A DNA stretch of 64,000 nt from Caballeronia fortuita (GTDB taxonomy: Bacteria; Pseudomonadota; Gammaproteobacteria; Burkholderiales; Burkholderiaceae). Each line of letters opens with the position of its first letter. Position 1 is the first letter of the stretch. The DNA lies in NCBI RefSeq assembly GCF_001544835.2, contig NZ_FCNX02000001.1, positions 248,001 through 312,000 on the forward strand, written 5' to 3'. The notes below the pieces were generated by a model. It was not told where the DNA came from and did not search any database. It was given only the letters and a program-made list of their open reading frames with translations. Position numbers and translations under genes: made by a program. Below, piece after piece: positions 28,701 through 40,603 of this stretch.

Positions 28701-29167
28701 CTCCGTCCGACGACTGGACCGCGAACGCGCGGCACGTGTATTTCGGCTTGCTCGACGACTGGAACCGGCAGGACGCGGCCGCGATGGCGGCGCGCTTCAC
28801 CGAGCGCGGCAGCCTGATCGGTTTCGATGGCAGCGCGATCGACGGCCGAACCTGCATCGAAGCGCACCTTCAGCCGATCTTCGCCCAGCATCCGACGCCG
28901 CGTTTCGTCGCGAAAGTGCGCGAAGTGAGGAGAATGGCGAACGGGCAGACCTTGCTGCTGCGCGCCGTCGCCGGCATGTGGCCGCGCGACTCGACCGCCC
29001 TCGAGCCGAGTCTGAACACGCTACAGTCGATGGTGCTGTCGCTCTGCGACGGCGTCTATCGAATCGAAATGTTCCAGAACACGCCTGCGGCGTTCCACGG
29101 ACGGCCGGAGGAAAGCGACAAGCTCAGCGCGGAACTGCGCGCGATTGGCAAGCCGGCGGGCGCGTGA
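28697..29167 (+). CDS. SnoaL-like (SgcJ/EcaC family) protein
   Basis: A 156-residue protein of the NTF2-like cone fold: VYFGLLDDWNRQDAAAMAARFTERGSLIGFDGS is the standard opening of the SgcJ/EcaC family, a broad group of small ligand-binding or catalytic proteins. It is translationally coupled to the exporter. The substrate is unknown. Its 3' end is convergent with mnmE. Confidence 0.85.
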   Translation: MTPSDDWTANARHVYFGLLDDWNRQDAAAMAARFTERGSLIGFDGSAIDGRTCIEAHLQPIFAQHPTPRFVAKVREVRRMANGQTLLLRAVAGMWPRDSTALEPSLNTLQSMVLSLCDGVYRIEMFQNTPAAFHGRPEESDKLSAELRAIGKPAGA

Positions 29168-29179
29168 CGTCGCGGAAGA

Positions 29180-30568
29180 TCATTTGCCTATGCAGAAGCG
29201 GCTGAAAATCACGCCCAACAGGTCATCGGACGTGAATTCGCCCGTGATCGCGTTGAGATCGTCCTGTGCGAGCCGCAGTTCTTCGGCGAAAAGATCGAGC
29301 ACTTGCGAATGCTGATCGGCGTGCTCGGCAGCGAGCGCGAGATGATCACGCGCCTCGCGCAGCGCGATCAGATGACGCTCGCGCGCGAGGTACACGCTCT
29401 CCGCGCCCGCCTGCCAGCCCGCGATCTTCAGCAGTTCATCGCGCAGCAGCGAAATGCCTTCGCCGGTTTTCGCCGACAAGTTGACTTCGCGCGCGCCGTC
29501 CTCGCCATCGCGCGCGGTTGATGGCGTGCCCGCCAGGTCCGTCTTGTTCTTGACTCGCACGACGGGCACGCCCGCCGGAAAGCGCGCCGCGATCGTCCGA
29601 TCTTCGGGCGTCACGCCCTCGCGCGCATCGAGCAGATGCAAAACGACGTCGGCGCGCTCGATCTCGCCCCACGTGCGTTCGATGCCGATACGTTCCACTT
29701 CGTCCTGCGTCTCGCGTAGCCCGGCCGTGTCGACGATGTGCAGCGGAATGCCTTCGACCTGAATCGTCTGCGCGACCTTGTCGCGCGTCGTGCCGGCTAT
29801 CGGCGTGACGATGGCGAGCTCCGCGCCCGCGAGCGCGTTCAACAGCGACGACTTGCCTACGTTCGGCTGACCCGCGAGCACGACTGACAAGCCTTCGCGC
29901 AAAAGCGCGCCCTGCCGAGCGTCGGCGAGAACCGCGCCCAGCCGCTCGCGGATACGCGCGAGCTTGCCGCGCGCGTCGGCGGCTTCGAGGAAGTCGATTT
30001 CTTCTTCGGGGAAATCCAAGGTCGCTTCGACGAGCATGCGCAGCGTGATCACGTCTTCGACCAACGCGTGAATCTCGCGCGAGAACGCGCCTTCCAGCGA
30101 TCGGCCAGCCGAGCGCGCGGCCGCCTCCGTGCTTGCTTCGATCAGATCGGCGACGGCTTCCGCCTGCGCGAGATCGAGCTTGTCGTTGAGAAAGGCGCGA
30201 CGCGTGAATTCACCGGGCTCGGCGAGACGCAGACCGAAATCGCGCCCGGCTTCGATCGCACGCTGCAAGACGAGTTGCAGCACGATCGGGCCGCCGTGGC
30301 CCTGCAGTTCGAGCACATGCTCGCCGGTGTAGGAGTGCGGCGCGGGGAAATAAAGGGCGATGCCGCGATCGAGCGCCTCGCCGTTCTCATCGATGAACGG
30401 GACGTAGCTCGCGTGACGCGGCAGGAGTGCCTGGCCACACAGCGCATGCATCGCCTTGTGCGCGGCGGCTTCGCCCGCGCGGCCGAACGACAGACGCACG
30501 ACGCCGATTCCGCCGCGCCCCGGCGCGGTGGCGATTGCGACGATCGGATCGGTGTCGTTGCTCAGCAT
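29180..30568 (-). CDS. mnmE: tRNA modification GTPase MnmE
   Basis: A 462-residue GTPase. The N-terminal folate-binding domain ([21 protein letters not shown]), the G domain with [18 protein letters not shown] and KNKTDL motifs, and the C-terminal FCIGK end are all present. With MnmG it installs the 5-carboxymethylaminomethyl group on wobble uridine of several tRNAs. Position next to yidC is the conserved origin-proximal order. The start opening [14 protein letters not shown] is preferred. Confidence 0.96.
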   Translation of the reverse strand: MLSNDTDPIVAIATAPGRGGIGVVRLSFGRAGEAAAHKAMHALCGQALLPRHASYVPFIDENGEALDRGIALYFPAPHSYTGEHVLELQGHGGPIVLQLVLQRAIEAGRDFGLRLAEPGEFTRRAFLNDKLDLAQAEAVADLIEASTEAAARSAGRSLEGAFSREIHALVEDVITLRMLVEATLDFPEEEIDFLEAADARGKLARIRERLGAVLADARQGALLREGLSVVLAGQPNVGKSSLLNALAGAELAIVTPIAGTTRDKVAQTIQVEGIPLHIVDTAGLRETQDEVERIGIERTWGEIERADVVLHLLDAREGVTPEDRTIAARFPAGVPVVRVKNKTDLAGTPSTARDGEDGAREVNLSAKTGEGISLLRDELLKIAGWQAGAESVYLARERHLIALREARDHLALAAEHADQHSQVLDLFAEELRLAQDDLNAITGEFTSDDLLGVIFSRFCIGK

Positions 30569-30879
30569 GACGATGGCGCGATGGGATGGTTTCGAAGTGC
30601 GGGCATTGTATCGCGGCGTCTGTATCGGGCCGCGGCGTGCGCAGTCTCCAAGCAATTAGAAGTTATCTTTTTTGAGATAAACGGCTAGACTGTCGCCGGA
30701 AGAGTAAATTTTTGAGTCAAGTCAGTTCAGGGCGTTGCGGTGAAACGCGCAGCGGCATCGGTATGTTGCCAAAAGGCAATCAAATCGAACCCGTATTTAA
30801 GATAAAAAACTTCATAAACACGCCATTTATAGCGTAGTTGGTTGACTGGTAAGCAGCGATTGCCTCGCACAATCCAGCC
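30569..30879. promoter_or_regulatory. Divergent promoter region between mnmE and the HTH gene
   Basis: 311 bases between divergent genes, with an A+T-rich core around 30660-30690 and 30780-30830. I cannot assign promoter boxes firmly and see no RNA gene. Confidence 0.35.
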
Positions 30880-31296
30880 ATGCCTACACCACAAGAAAAA
30901 GCCGATTTCTCCGAACGGCTCAAATTTTCGATGACTCGCGCGCCCGAAAAGATGCGCGGCGCGACGGATCTCGCTTTGCATTTCAATCTGCGTTATCGAG
31001 GCGAACCGGTTTCGCCGCAGACGGCGCACAAGTGGCTTACCGCGCGGTCGATTCCAACCGTCGACAAGCTGAAGACGCTCGCCGAATGGTTCAAGGTCGA
31101 TCAGCATTGGCTGCACTACGGGCCGCCGCCGAGCGGCATGCCACAGGTGACGCCCAAGCCACTCGCACGCGACGAGCAGTATCCCGCGTCAGAAGAAACG
31201 CTCGAGCTGGCGACGAAGATCGAGGCGCTGTCGCCGCATCATCGGTATTTGCTCGAGGAACTCATCGAGCAGTTCTATGGGTCGATGAAGCGGTAA
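30880..31296 (+). CDS. HTH-domain transcriptional regulator
   Basis: A 138-residue protein. Residues 10-80 look like a lambda-repressor/XRE-type DNA-binding domain (RLKFSMTRAPEKMRGATDLALHFNLRY..., VSPQTAHKWLTARSIPTVDKLKTLAEWFKV). The C-terminal part is short and helical. It resembles single-domain regulators common in Burkholderiaceae. Its targets are unknown. A bidirectional terminator separates it from yidC. Confidence 0.8.
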   Translation: MPTPQEKADFSERLKFSMTRAPEKMRGATDLALHFNLRYRGEPVSPQTAHKWLTARSIPTVDKLKTLAEWFKVDQHWLHYGPPPSGMPQVTPKPLARDEQYPASEETLELATKIEALSPHHRYLLEELIEQFYGSMKR

Positions 31297-31315
31297 CTTC
31301 CCATCCCCAAGACAA

Positions 31316-31340
31316 AACGCCCGGCCATAGCCGGGCGTTT
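31316..31340. terminator. Bidirectional terminator between the HTH gene and yidC
   Basis: AAACGCCCGGC and GCCGGGCGTTT pair perfectly around CATA. Confidence 0.85.
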
Positions 31341-31367
31341 CCGCATCCGAAGAACCAGCAGAAGCGC

Positions 31368-33038
31368 TTACGCGACCTTCTTCTTGCCCTTGCCCATCAT
31401 GCGCGTGATGTAGTACTGCTGCGCGATCGACAGCACGTTGTTCACCACGTAGTACAGCACGAGACCGGCCGGGAAGAAGAAGAACATGACCGAAAACGCG
31501 ATCGGCATGAACATCATCATCTTCGCCTGCACGGGGTCCGGCGGCGTCGGATTGAGCTTCGTCTGCAGGAACATCGAGACGGCCATCAGGACCGGCAGGA
31601 TGAAATACGGGTCCTGCTGCGACAGATCGTGAATCCAGCCGATCCACGGCGCGCCGCGCATTTCCACTGACGACAACAGCACCCAGTACAGCGAGATAAA
31701 GACCGGAATCTGCACGACCACCGGCAGACAGCCGCCGAACGGATTGACCTTCTCGGTCTTGTACAGCGACATCAGTTCGGCGTTCATCTTCTGCGGATCG
31801 CTCTTGAAGCGCTCGCGAATCTGCTGCATGCGCGGCGTGATTTCCTTCATGCGCGCCATCGACTTGTAGCTCGCCGCCGAGAGCGGGAAGAACACCGCCT
31901 TGATGAGCAGCGTGAGCAGCACGATCGCCCAGCCCCAGTTGCCGACGTAGCTGTGAATCTTCTCGAGCAGCCAGAAGAGCGGCTTGGCGATGATCGTCAC
32001 CATGCCGTAGTCCTTCACCAGTTCCAGACCCGGCGCGATGCCTTCCAGCATGCGTTCTTCTTCCGGACCGGCGAAGAGACGAGCATCGACATTCACGGCC
32101 TGTCCCGGCGCGATGGTCTGCGCGGGCAGCGTCACGCCGACGCGATACAGATCCGGATCGATCTTCTGCACGTAGATGTCGCGCTTCACGCCCTGCTGCG
32201 GAATCCACGCCGACGCGAAGTAGTGCTGCACCATCGCGATCCAGCCGTTGTCCGAAGACGGTTCGAACGATGCCTTGTTCTTGTCGATATCGGAGAAATC
32301 GATCTTCTGGAAGTGCTTCTGATCCGTGTAGACAGCCGGCCCGATGAACGTGTGCGAGAAGCGCGGCGTCTCGACCGGCGTGTTGTCGCGCACGAGTTCC
32401 ATATAGAGCTTCGGCGTGACCGGCGCGGCGCCGACGTTCTCGATCTTCGTATCGACGTTGATCACGTAGCTGCCGCGCGTGAACGTGTAGGTCTTGATGA
32501 CCTTCACGCCACCCTTCACCGGCGATTCGAACGCGATCTTCAGCGTCTTCTCGTCGCCCGTCAGCGACGTCTGGCCGGGAACCGGCGTGAAGATGTCGTT
32601 GTGGTTCGGGAAGTCGCCGCCGAGCAGGCCCGTGCGCGCGAGGTACGTGTGATTAGCGGTGTGATCGAAGAGCGTGATGTAAAGGTCGGGCTGCTTGCCG
32701 TCGCCTTCCTTGACCAGCGAAAGCTTCGAGAGCGTGCCGCCGCGCGTGTCGATCTCACCGGAATACACGTCCGTCGTAAACTTGACGAGCTGCGCTTGCG
32801 CCGTGGCGGGCGGCGTCGAAGTGCCGGGAGCGGCCGTACCCGCAGGCGCGTTCGGCAGCTCGGACGGCTGCGCGCCGGATGCGGCTGTGCCCGGTGCCGG
32901 GTTGCTGGCGGTCTTGGCGGGTTGCGTCGCGCTCGGGAAGAACATCGACGGGCGCCCATGGTCGCGCTGCCAGTTGTCGAACAGCAGGACAACTGACACG
33001 AAGAAGATGACCCATAGGACGGTGCGTTTGATATCCAT
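31368..33038 (-). CDS. yidC: Membrane protein insertase YidC
   Basis: A 556-residue protein with an N-terminal membrane anchor ([18 protein letters not shown]), a large periplasmic beta domain after a Pro/Ala-rich linker, and five C-terminal segments carrying the insertase core ([39 protein letters not shown]). YidC inserts membrane proteins alone or with SecYEG. Length and order are as in Gram-negative YidC. It follows yidD in the rpmH-rnpA-yidD-yidC operon. Confidence 0.97.
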   Translation of the reverse strand: MDIKRTVLWVIFFVSVVLLFDNWQRDHGRPSMFFPSATQPAKTASNPAPGTAASGAQPSELPNAPAGTAAPGTSTPPATAQAQLVKFTTDVYSGEIDTRGGTLSKLSLVKEGDGKQPDLYITLFDHTANHTYLARTGLLGGDFPNHNDIFTPVPGQTSLTGDEKTLKIAFESPVKGGVKVIKTYTFTRGSYVINVDTKIENVGAAPVTPKLYMELVRDNTPVETPRFSHTFIGPAVYTDQKHFQKIDFSDIDKNKASFEPSSDNGWIAMVQHYFASAWIPQQGVKRDIYVQKIDPDLYRVGVTLPAQTIAPGQAVNVDARLFAGPEEERMLEGIAPGLELVKDYGMVTIIAKPLFWLLEKIHSYVGNWGWAIVLLTLLIKAVFFPLSAASYKSMARMKEITPRMQQIRERFKSDPQKMNAELMSLYKTEKVNPFGGCLPVVVQIPVFISLYWVLLSSVEMRGAPWIGWIHDLSQQDPYFILPVLMAVSMFLQTKLNPTPPDPVQAKMMMFMPIAFSVMFFFFPAGLVLYYVVNNVLSIAQQYYITRMMGKGKKKVA

Positions 33039-33046
33039 GCGTTGTC

Positions 33047-33352
33047 TCAGTGTCGATCGGAAAGCGCTTCAGCGCCGTTTAGTGTTGAAAGCTTGTCTTG
33101 CCCGGAGCCTTTGGCTTCCGCGCTCGATTCTTCTGCGTTGGGAGGCGGCACGAGATCGACGCCGCCGGCCGAAAGGGGATGGCAGCGGCACAGCCGCTTC
33201 ACGGCGAGATACGTGCCATGCGCGGCGCCATGATACTGGATTGCTTCGCGCGCGTAGTCGGAACAGGAGGGATAAAAGCGGCACCGGTTGCCGAGCAGAG
33301 GGCTCACAGCAAGCTTGTAGAAGCGCAACAACGCGATGAGTGCCGTTTGCAT
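33047..33352 (-). CDS. yidD: Membrane protein insertion efficiency factor YidD
   Basis: A 101-residue protein: [27 protein letters not shown] and [13 protein letters not shown] are the family signature, with three conserved Cys. YidD assists YidC-dependent insertion at the inner membrane. The start at [13 protein letters not shown] gives the usual N-terminus; a longer frame to 33496 runs into rnpA. The tail of about 30 polar residues is longer than usual. It ends nine bases before the yidC start codon. Confidence 0.94.
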   Translation of the reverse strand: MQTALIALLRFYKLAVSPLLGNRCRFYPSCSDYAREAIQYHGAAHGTYLAVKRLCRCHPLSAGGVDLVPPPNAEESSAEAKGSGQDKLSTLNGAEALSDRH

Positions 33353-33410
33353 AAGCTTCGCGCCGCACGCCCGAGTTGCCATCGAAGGCAAGTCCGGCGC
33401 AATCCGCGCT

Positions 33411-33854
33411 TCATGACCCTGACGGGCCGGATGTTTCGTCGACGGCGGGCGCCGCCACGGTTTCGGCCCTGCGGCGCGCGGCTTCGCGCACGGCACGGTC
33501 GAACAATGCTTCCAGCTCGCTGCCGACGAGCGCCCGCAGCGGCGGGGAACTCGCGCTCCGCATCGCGCGGCGGTCGATCTTCGCGTGCAGTCGCACGAGA
33601 ATGTCGAATCCGTTCAACTGGCTGCGCCGCAGCCGGAACGCGTCGCGCGCAAGCCGTTTGATCAGATTGCGCGTGACGGCGCGCGGCGCCTGCTTCTTGC
33701 CGATCACCAGCCCGAGCCTCGCTTCCTTCCCGGACGGCTTGCCGTACAGAACGAAATGCGGCGAACGGCGCCAGGGGCGCAAACGAAAAACGGATGAGAA
33801 CTCATCCGTTTTCAGCAGCCTTGCGGCCTTGGGGAACACAGCCTGCGCCGGCAA
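33411..33854 (-). CDS. rnpA: Ribonuclease P protein component RnpA
   Basis: A protein of about 147 residues with the RnpA core: [50 protein letters not shown] (the RNR-type motif, here RNLIKR) and DILVRLHAK. It is the protein part of RNase P, which matures tRNA 5' ends. No ATG fits: a TTG at 33854 has an AGGA ribosome site about ten bases upstream, and a GTG at 33839 is the alternative; the frame stays open to 33923. It lies directly after rpmH. Confidence 0.92.
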   Translation of the reverse strand: MPAQAVFPKAARLLKTDEFSSVFRLRPWRRSPHFVLYGKPSGKEARLGLVIGKKQAPRAVTRNLIKRLARDAFRLRRSQLNGFDILVRLHAKIDRRAMRSASSPPLRALVGSELEALFDRAVREAARRRAETVAAPAVDETSGPSGS

Positions 33855-33946
33855 CTGAACGATGTCCTGTCTCAAGACTTCTGTGCGGCGCGTGAGCGGC
33901 TCGCCGTCGAGTGCAACATCCAACCGCGAGCGAACACTCGGCGGAC

Positions 33947-34081
33947 TTAAACTGCCAGGCGCTTGCGGCCCTTCGCGCGGCGAGCGTTGATGACCTTGCG
34001 GCCGCCAGCGGTCTTCATGCGAACGCGAAAGCCGTGGGTGCGCTTGCGACGGGTAACGGAAGGTTGGTAAGTACGTTTCAT
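33947..34081 (-). CDS. rpmH: 50S ribosomal protein L34
   Basis: A 44-residue, very basic protein starting [19 protein letters not shown] and ending GRKRLAV, the complete and near-invariant sequence of bL34. It is the first gene of the rpmH-rnpA-yidD-yidC operon and is divergent from dnaA. Confidence 0.98.
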   Translation of the reverse strand: MKRTYQPSVTRRKRTHGFRVRMKTAGGRKVINARRAKGRKRLAV

Positions 34082-34186
34082 GGTGCTCTCACTTGAGTAA
34101 ATTGACCGCGCGGGCTAAGGCTCCAGTGTGGTCACTGCAAGCGCGATGGCCGGAGGTTCAGGAATTCTGTTTTCGCGGAACCCGCT

Positions 34187-34215
34187 ATTTAAACCGTTTT
34201 CCTATTGACCGTCAA
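34187..34215 (-). promoter_or_regulatory. Candidate rpmH promoter
   Basis: On the minus strand TTGACG (34215-34210) and TTAAAT (34192-34187) are 17 bases apart, giving transcription of rpmH with a leader of about 100 bases. Confidence 0.6.
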
Positions 34216-34281
34216 TAGTTTAGCGCCATCGAGCATGTAATCGACGCGATTCGCGACCCGTCCGGCGGGCTGATTTGACCC

Positions 34282-34290
34282 TGTGGATAA
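34282..34290 (-). promoter_or_regulatory. Perfect DnaA box
   Basis: TTATCCACA on the minus strand, about 200 bp before dnaA. Confidence 0.75.
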
Positions 34291-34486
34291 CTCGCGCGCT
34301 GCCCTCGTTTGGCGTTAGAATCTCGCCTTACTCCCAAATATCCGCCCGCTGCTTCGGCCCGCCGTCCGCCCGCAAACCCTTGCGGCGTAAGCCTCCGGAG
34401 CATCCCTGCTCGGCCGTGCCGGGACTTGTCCGAACGTTCGGCAAGCACGGCCCGCAGGTGCGGAGCAACCATAACGACCGCATTCG

Positions 34487-36073
34487 ATGAACGATTTCTG
34501 GGAACACTGTTCCGCACTGCTCGCGCGTGAACTCACGCCGCAGCAGTACGTCACGTGGATCAAGCCGCTGACCCCGGTCGACTTCGATGCCGACGCGAAC
34601 ACCCTGCGCATCGCCGCTCCCAATCGCTTCAAGCTCGACTGGGTGAAGAGCCAGTTCTCGGGCCGCATCGCCGATGTCGCGCGCGACTTCTTCAGCGCGC
34701 CCATCGACGTGCAATTCGTCCTCGATCCGAAAGCGACCGCGCGCAACGCTATCGGCGGCGGCCCGAGCGCCGCGCCACGCCCGATTGCAACCGCGAGCGC
34801 GTCCGTCGCGCCGCGCGCGCCGGCGCCGTCGGCGGCCGTGCCTCGGGCGCCTTCGGTCGTCGCGCATGCGAACGCCACCGCGCACATCAACGCGCTCGCC
34901 GCCGAAGCCGCGCAGCAGGCGCAGGCCACGCACGAAGACCAGGCCGATCTCGATCTCCCCAGTCTCGACGCGAACGAAGCCGCCGCGGGCCGGCGCACGT
35001 GGCGTCCGGGCGGCGCGCCGTCGGCTGCGGGTGAAACCGATTCCGCCTACGAGCGCTCGAAACTGAACCCTGTGCTGACGTTCGACAACTTCGTCACCGG
35101 CAAGGCGAATCAGCTCGCGCGCGCGGCGGCCATCCAGGTCGCCGACAACCCCGGCATTTCGTACAACCCGCTCTTTCTCTATGGCGGCGTGGGCCTCGGC
35201 AAGACGCACCTGATTCACGCCATCGGCAATCAATTGCTGATGGACAAGGCCGGCGCGCGCATCCGCTACATCCACGCGGAACAGTATGTGTCCGACGTCG
35301 TGAAGGCGTATCAGCGCAAGGCTTTCGACGACTTCAAGCGTTACTACCATTCGCTCGATCTGCTGCTCATCGACGATATTCAGTTCTTCTCCGGCAAGTC
35401 GCGCACGCAGGAAGAATTCTTCTATGCGTTCGAGGCGCTCGTCGCGAACAAGGCGCAGGTCATCATCACGAGCGACACGTATCCGAAGGAAATCTCGGGC
35501 ATCGACGATCGCCTGATCTCGCGCTTCGACTCCGGCCTCACGGTTGCGATCGAGCCGCCCGAGCTGGAGATGCGCGTCGCGATTCTCATGCGCAAGGCGC
35601 AGTCCGAAGGCGTGAGTCTGTCGGAGGACGTCGCGTTCTTCGTCGCGAAGCATCTGCGCTCGAACGTGCGCGAGCTCGAAGGCGCGCTGCGCAAGATCCT
35701 CGCGTATTCGAAGTTCCATGGCCGCGACATCACGATCGAACTGACCAAGGAAGCGCTCAAAGACCTTTTGACGGTGCAGAACCGGCAGATTTCGGTGGAG
35801 AACATCCAGAAGACGGTGGCCGATTTCTACAACATCAAGGTCGCCGACATGTATTCGAAAAAGAGGCCGGCTAACATTGCGCGCCCGCGCCAGATCGCGA
35901 TGTATCTGGCGAAGGAGCTGACGCAGAAGAGCCTGCCCGAGATCGGCGAACTTTTCGGCGGACGCGATCACACGACCGTGCTGCACGCGGTGCGCAAGAT
36001 CGCTGCCGAGCGCGGCACCGATGCGCAGTTGAATCACGAACTGCACGTGCTCGAACAGACGCTGAAGGGCTGA
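34487..36073 (+). CDS. dnaA: Chromosomal replication initiator DnaA
   Basis: A 528-residue protein with all four domains: domain I ([22 protein letters not shown]), a long Ala/Pro-rich domain II of about 110 residues typical of Burkholderiaceae, the AAA+ domain III ([17 protein letters not shown] and [10 protein letters not shown]) and DNA-binding domain IV ([15 protein letters not shown]). It opens oriC and starts the dnaA-dnaN-gyrB group. Confidence 0.98.
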   Translation: MNDFWEHCSALLARELTPQQYVTWIKPLTPVDFDADANTLRIAAPNRFKLDWVKSQFSGRIADVARDFFSAPIDVQFVLDPKATARNAIGGGPSAAPRPIATASASVAPRAPAPSAAVPRAPSVVAHANATAHINALAAEAAQQAQATHEDQADLDLPSLDANEAAAGRRTWRPGGAPSAAGETDSAYERSKLNPVLTFDNFVTGKANQLARAAAIQVADNPGISYNPLFLYGGVGLGKTHLIHAIGNQLLMDKAGARIRYIHAEQYVSDVVKAYQRKAFDDFKRYYHSLDLLLIDDIQFFSGKSRTQEEFFYAFEALVANKAQVIITSDTYPKEISGIDDRLISRFDSGLTVAIEPPELEMRVAILMRKAQSEGVSLSEDVAFFVAKHLRSNVRELEGALRKILAYSKFHGRDITIELTKEALKDLLTVQNRQISVENIQKTVADFYNIKVADMYSKKRPANIARPRQIAMYLAKELTQKSLPEIGELFGGRDHTTVLHAVRKIAAERGTDAQLNHELHVLEQTLKG

Positions 36074-36338
36074 ACGTCCGAGTGACGCGCGGCGAAGAAC
36101 GCACGCGTCATTTATTGCGCCCGCCAGCCTGTTTTTTAACGAAAACGTCCCCATTTTTAGGGAGCGGTTCCGTTTTGAGGCACAATATAGGTTTAGCCGT
36201 CCGTGGCCTGGGCGGCATTCGAGCGCAGTTTTCGCGAGTGACCGGCGGGGGGCCGGCAACGCGTGTTACGAGGTTGTCCGTCGGGCAAATCTGGTGGCGA
36301 AACCGGCGGACAGGCCGTCACATCAACGAAGGAACTCT

Positions 36339-37442
36339 ATGCAACTGGTCAAGACCGAACGAGATAATCTTCTAAGGCCGCTGCAAACCGTGAGCGGCAT
36401 CGTAGAACGCCGCCATACGTTGCCAATCCTCGCGAATTTGCTCATCACCAAGAACGGCGCCGATGTGTCGTTCCTCTCGACCGACCTCGAACTCCAGATC
36501 ACGACGCGCGCCGACTTCGGCGTCGGCAGCGACCAGGTTGCCACCACGGTCGCCGCGCGCAAGCTGCTCGACATTCTTCGCGCGATGCCGCCGGGTGAAG
36601 TCGTGCTCGACCTCTCCGACAAGCGCCTCACCGTGCGTTCCGGCAAGAGCCGTTTCGCGCTGCAGACGCTCGCCGCCGACGAATTTCCCACGGTCAACCA
36701 GGCTACAGACTTCGGCGCGAGCCTTTCGGTTCCGCAGAAAACGTTCCGCCAGTTGCTCGGCATGGTCTATTTCGCGATGGCCCAGCAGGACATTCGCTAC
36801 TACCTGAACGGCATGCTGCTCGTGGTGGACGGCGACCAACTGATGGCGGTCGCGACGGACGGCCACCGTCTCGCGTTCTCGTCGATGAAGATCGAAGGTT
36901 CGTTCGCGCGCCAGGAAGTCATCATTCCGCGCAAGACGATCCTTGAACTCCAGCGCCTGCTCGAAGACATCGACGATTCATTGAATATCGATATCGCCGC
37001 GACGCAAGTGAAGTTCACCTTCGGTCAGGTCGAGCTCGTGTCGAAGCTCGTCGAGGGCAAGTTCCCCGACTTCCAGCGCGTGATTCCGAAGTCGCACAAG
37101 AACACGTTCGAGATCGGCCGCGAAGAATTGCAGCGCTCGCTGCAGCGCGCGGCCATTTTGACGTCGGACAAGTTCAAGGGCGTGCGCTGCCTCGTCGAGC
37201 CGGGCCAGCTCAAGATCATGTCGACCAACGCGGACCAGGAAGAGGCGCAGGAAGAGTTGGAGATCGCTTATCAGGGCGACACCGTCGATATCGGATTCAA
37301 CGTCACGTATTTGCTCGACGTGCTCGCCAATCTGAAGGTCGACACGCTCAAGGTGAGCCTCGGTGATGCCAATTCCAGCGCGCTCATCACGATTCCCGAG
37401 AACGAGGAATTCAAGTATGTGGTGATGCCGATGCGCATCTGA
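36339..37442 (+). CDS. dnaN: DNA polymerase III beta sliding clamp
   Basis: A 367-residue clamp protein: MQLVKTERDNLLRPLQTVSGIVERRHTLPILANLL at the N-terminus and the YVVMPMR C-terminus are conserved. It forms the ring that tethers Pol III to DNA. The start with GAAGGAAC eight bases upstream is preferred to an upstream in-frame GTG/ATG. Confidence 0.97.
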   Translation: MQLVKTERDNLLRPLQTVSGIVERRHTLPILANLLITKNGADVSFLSTDLELQITTRADFGVGSDQVATTVAARKLLDILRAMPPGEVVLDLSDKRLTVRSGKSRFALQTLAADEFPTVNQATDFGASLSVPQKTFRQLLGMVYFAMAQQDIRYYLNGMLLVVDGDQLMAVATDGHRLAFSSMKIEGSFARQEVIIPRKTILELQRLLEDIDDSLNIDIAATQVKFTFGQVELVSKLVEGKFPDFQRVIPKSHKNTFEIGREELQRSLQRAAILTSDKFKGVRCLVEPGQLKIMSTNADQEEAQEELEIAYQGDTVDIGFNVTYLLDVLANLKVDTLKVSLGDANSSALITIPENEEFKYVVMPMRI

Positions 37443-37455
37443 CGCAGTCAATACC

Positions 37456-37496
37456 AAAAACACTCCAAGGGGCGGCGCGCCCCTTTGGCGTTTTTA
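37456..37496 (+). terminator. Terminator after dnaN
   Basis: AAGGGGCG-GCG-CGCCCCTT with outer pairing and a TTTTT tail. Confidence 0.8.
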
Positions 37497-37507
37497 AGGT
37501 GTTTTGA

Positions 37508-40037
<2,530 letters not shown>

Positions 40038-40039
<2 letters not shown>

Positions 40040-40042
40040 GGG
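40038..40042 (+). repeat. 5-bp target-site duplication, left copy (GAGGG)
   Basis: GAGGG, of which the first two bases complete the gyrB stop codon. It is repeated at 57385-57389 on the far side of the transposon. Five bases is the duplication length of Tn7. Confidence 0.93.
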
Positions 40043-40068
40043 TGTAGGTTGTCAGAGATAGTGAAAAA
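40043..40068 (+). repeat. Terminal inverted repeat, tnsA-proximal (right) end
   Basis: TGTAGGTTGTCAGAGATAGT followed by GAAAAA. It matches the complement of 57359-57384 at 21 of 26 positions. Confidence 0.92.
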
Positions 40069-40114
40069 CATGTCACTGAGATGAAAACCATTTCTCAGCG
40101 TTCGTGAAAAATTG
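40051..40114 (+). repeat. Three tandem TnsB-binding-like repeats in the right end
   Basis: Units start at 40051 (GTCAGAGATAGTGAAAAAC), 40072 (GTCACTGAGATGAAAACC) and 40094 (CTCAGCGTTCGTGAAAAATT), spaced 21-22 bases. Core: STCA-6-RTGAAAA. Tn7 has closely packed TnsB sites at its right end, which fits. Confidence 0.8.
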
Positions 40115-40125
40115 GATCAATGTTG

Positions 40126-40167
40126 TAGCCCGGTCGACGTTCCATGTCTTCCGGGCTATTTTATTTT
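40126..40167 (+). terminator. Terminator-like hairpin inside the transposon end
   Basis: TAGCCCGG (40126-40133) and CCGGGCTA (40151-40158) pair around a 17-base loop, followed by TTTTATTTT. It would stop gyrB transcription from entering the tns genes. Confidence 0.65.
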
Positions 40168-40603
40168 GTGGCGCCACCACCTCAATAAAACCAACAAGTT
40201 AATGCAATAAATATTGCACATTGCACTAGTGAAAATGGCCGAATATCAGATGATTAGAAATTCACTATAAATTTCAATATGTTGCGGATTTCAATAAAAA
40301 CCGCCGGTTCGCAGTAGAGAAATACTGCAATAAACGTTGACCGCGTGCCGATAATCAATAAAATAACGTCTTTATCGGAAAAAGATGCTAATTTAAAGCA
40401 GGACTGTGCTCGCCGCGTGTGTTTGCGGCGAGAAGAAAACGGAGGGCAGAATGTAAAAACGGAGCAAACCCCATATTAGAAGCTTGCCCCGCTGGTGGGA
40501 GCTGACGCTACCCGACATCGACAATCGAAGTATCGTCAATCCCCCGCCTGCGGTCAAGTTTTTGCGCCCAATTTTTTCTGATCTCGCAAGTCGAGAGGGT
40601 TTA
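40168..40603 (+). promoter_or_regulatory. A+T-rich tns leader region
   Basis: Strongly A+T-rich compared with its surroundings. Five copies of CAATAAA lie at 40183, 40205, 40292, 40328 and 40356, and a perfect 8-bp hairpin CTCGCCGC/GCGGCGAG at 40409-40432. Just after it a strong ribosome site (GGAGGG) is followed by ATG-TAA at 40451, a start codon directly before a stop. It probably holds the tns promoter and operators; the boxes cannot be assigned with confidence. Confidence 0.5.

Larger units (their letters stand above)
34082..34486. other. rpmH-dnaA intergenic region, candidate origin/dnaA control region
   Basis: 405 bases between divergent rpmH and dnaA, the place of oriC in many bacteria. 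A perfect DnaA box, TGTGGATAA (complement TTATCCACA), lies at 34282-34290, and an A+T-rich patch covers about 34160-34225. I find only one perfect box, so this may be mainly the autoregulated dnaA promoter, with the main origin cluster elsewhere. Confidence 0.5.

Noticed and set aside
33953-34096. Plus-strand frame opposite rpmH
   Set aside because: The minus strand encodes the complete ribosomal protein L34; the plus-strand frame is its shadow.
40168-40603. A CRISPR array or guide RNA for the Tn7-like element
   Set aside because: The CAATAAA copies are short and irregularly spaced, without spacers, and there are no cas genes. Target choice is better explained by the TniQ protein.
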